DNA of 20,525 nucleotides from UMGS1613 sp045636225 (GTDB lineage: Bacteria > Bacillota_I > Bacilli_A > RF39 > UBA660), in contig JAZTXB010000051.1 in NCBI GenBank assembly GCA_045636225.1, positions 1-20,525 of the forward strand, written 5' to 3'. Numbering within the stretch: the stretch's first letter is position 1; the number at the start of each line of letters is the position of its first letter. This document shows positions 19,459 to 20,525 of this stretch, piece by piece. The notes below the pieces were generated by a model that saw only the letters and a list, made by a program, of their open reading frames with translations, had not been told where the DNA came from and ran no database searches. A program made the position numbers and the translations under genes.

Positions 19459-20383
19459 TGTATTTAATGCCTTGATAAGAATTTCTTTTTTTCATTTCTT
19501 TATCAATATCATTTAGTATAGTAACTTTTTTTATTAACCAGTCCGGTTCTATTAAATCACTTACTTTAGGGTCCCCTGTAATTCTATTAACTACAATATC
19601 TTCTCTTAAATATTCTAATTGGTCACATACAATATCAATATATTCCTCTCTTGATATTAATTTAAATTTTTCTAATTTATATATTTCTGATAATTTTGTA
19701 TCTTTTAATATTGATAGCATATGTATTTTTATTCCTTGAATATCTAAATTACTTAAATATTTAACTGTATCGATCATCATTTGTTTAGTTTCGTAAGGTA
19801 ATCCATTAATTATATGTACAACTACATTAATATTTCTTTTTCTTAATTCTTCTATCATATCGGTAAAACATTTTAATGTGTGACATCTATTTATAAAATT
19901 AGAAGTTTCTTCATGTATTGTTTGAAGTCCAAGTTCAATAGTTAAATAAGTTTTTTTTGATAACTCTTCTAAATAGTCCAAACAATCATCACTAATAGCA
20001 TCTGGCCTAGTAGCAATATTAAGTCCAACTACATTATCTAATTTTAATATTGTTTCGTATTTTTCTTTTAAAATAAGAGTAGGTGCATACGTATTAGTGT
20101 TAGCTTGAAAATAACCAATATATTTAGCTTTAGGCCACTTTTTTAACATCATTTCTTTTACTTCATTAAACTGTGTTACTAAATCTTTTTTTATATCACC
20201 AGCATATTCACCACTACCAGTTTTAGAACAATATATACATCCACCCGTACCAACTTTACCATCTTTATTAGGGCATGAAAAACCTGCATTTAAACTAACT
20301 TTGAATACTTTAGAATTAAACTTATGTTTATAAAAATAATCTAGAGTATAATATCTTTTATTTGAATCGGAATATTTAAACAT
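19445..20383 (-). CDS. ytqA: YtqA-like radical SAM protein (TIGR01212 family)
   Basis: A radical SAM enzyme; its substrate is not settled in the knowledge I rely on. 312 residues from ATG 20383 (GGTGAT just upstream; an in-frame ATG at 20425 lies before the promoter). The [4Fe-4S] cysteines have the family's unusual spacing C37-x11-C49-x2-C52 (FSCPNKDGKVGTGGCIYC). The SAM-binding and barrel blocks follow: YIGYFQANTNTYAP, VGLNIATRPDAISDDCLDYL, YLTIELGLQTIHEET, VVHIINGLPYETKQMM, IKIHMLSILKDTKL, VVNRITGDP. Length and all blocks match the family. It is monocistronic and converges on cdd. Confidence 0.93.
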   Translation of the reverse strand: MFKYSDSNKRYYTLDYFYKHKFNSKVFKVSLNAGFSCPNKDGKVGTGGCIYCSKTGSGEYAGDIKKDLVTQFNEVKEMMLKKWPKAKYIGYFQANTNTYAPTLILKEKYETILKLDNVVGLNIATRPDAISDDCLDYLEELSKKTYLTIELGLQTIHEETSNFINRCHTLKCFTDMIEELRKRNINVVVHIINGLPYETKQMMIDTVKYLSNLDIQGIKIHMLSILKDTKLSEIYKLEKFKLISREEYIDIVCDQLEYLREDIVVNRITGDPKVSDLIEPDWLIKKVTILNDIDKEMKKRNSYQGIKYKKKD

Positions 20384-20399
20384 AAAATCACCAATAATT

Positions 20400-20405
20400 A
20401 TTATA
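20400..20405 (-). promoter_or_regulatory. -10 element of the YtqA-like gene
   Basis: TATAAT on the minus strand, about 17 bases before ATG 20383, just past the terminator of the preceding gene. The -35 is not clear because the upstream stretch is the U-run of that terminator. Confidence 0.5.
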
Positions 20406-20411
20406 ACGTAA

Positions 20412-20440
20412 AATAAAAAAAACATCTATACTTAGATGTT
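20412..20440 (-). terminator. Terminator of the minus-strand gene at the right edge
   Basis: AACATCTA/TAGATGTT (20440-20433 with 20428-20421, 4-base loop), followed on the minus strand by a run of U residues. Confidence 0.82.
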
Positions 20441-20441
20441 T

Positions 20442-20525
20442 CTATTTTTTTAATACCTTTTGTTTATCTTTAAAAATTTGTTTATCACCAATATCATTTT
20501 TTATTAATTCTTCAATAAATTCAAA
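20442..20525 (-). CDS. C-terminal end of a gene entering from the right (partial)
   Basis: 27 codons and TAG 20444-20442 read FEFIEELIKNDIGDKQIF and end KVLKK. A terminator follows directly, which supports a real gene end. Too short to assign. Confidence 0.6.
   Translation of the reverse strand, partial: FEFIEELIKNDIGDKQIFKDKQKVLKK

Noticed and set aside
1..20525. Mycoplasma genetic code (UGA as tryptophan)
   Set aside because: TGA ends several genes exactly at overlaps with the next ATG, and tryptophan is encoded by TGG in conserved positions.
1..20525. CRISPR array or IS-type transposase
   Set aside because: No regularly spaced repeats and no DDE or HUH transposase of insertion-sequence type are visible.

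Overview
The window is a very AT-rich piece of a low-GC Bacillota-type chromosome. Opal (TGA) codons act as stops in several tightly overlapping genes (for example 9503-9505, 11766-11768 and 13463-13465), so the code is the standard one and not the Mycoplasma code. The chromosomal part carries spoVS, sufU, sufB, a small ssb, cdd and a YtqA-type radical SAM gene. This fits an uncultured Bacilli or Erysipelotrichia-like lineage with sporulation heritage, but the sequence alone does not fix the taxon.

Region 1 (about 1-8000) is an integrative mobilizable element of the Tn4451/Tn4453 type. It has a large serine recombinase (TnpX type), a TnpV protein, a MobV relaxase, and a candidate oriT made of stacked inverted repeats between tnpV and mobV. 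Convergent to these are cargo genes: a Shedu-type (DUF4263) nuclease defence protein with its own promoter, and a two-gene operon of unknown function. The outer ends of this element could not be located. A small gene of unknown function (8000-8275) lies between the two mobile elements.

Region 2 (8413-15314) is an apparently complete filamentous-phage (inovirus-type) prophage of about 6.9 kb, integrated into the 3' end of tRNA-Gly(UCC). A 21-bp core is duplicated as attL and attR. Its gene order is: an early small gene; a 54-aa protein; a 61-aa major coat candidate followed by a strong terminator; a structured non-coding stretch; two small genes; two secreted and membrane-anchored proteins (one carries a module like those of phage tail fibres); four small membrane proteins; a Zot/pI-type morphogenesis ATPase; a pMV158-type rolling-circle origin with a Rep_2-type HUH replication initiator; a small gene; and a tyrosine integrase with two tandem promoters. 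This is the most notable content of the window: a filamentous phage of a Gram-positive-type host that pairs Zot-driven extrusion with plasmid-type (RepB-like) rolling-circle replication.

Region 3 (15296-20525) is ordinary chromosome. It holds tRNA-Gly, spoVS (minus strand, with a sigma-H-like promoter) diverging from a partial SUF iron-sulfur cluster operon (sufU, an unknown gene, sufB), then ssb, an unknown gene and cdd, and converging on these a YtqA-like radical SAM gene. The end of another minus-strand gene runs off the right edge. Many of these chromosomal genes have a TATAAT box only about 20 bases before the start codon and a Shine-Dalgarno in the GGTGA(T) register.
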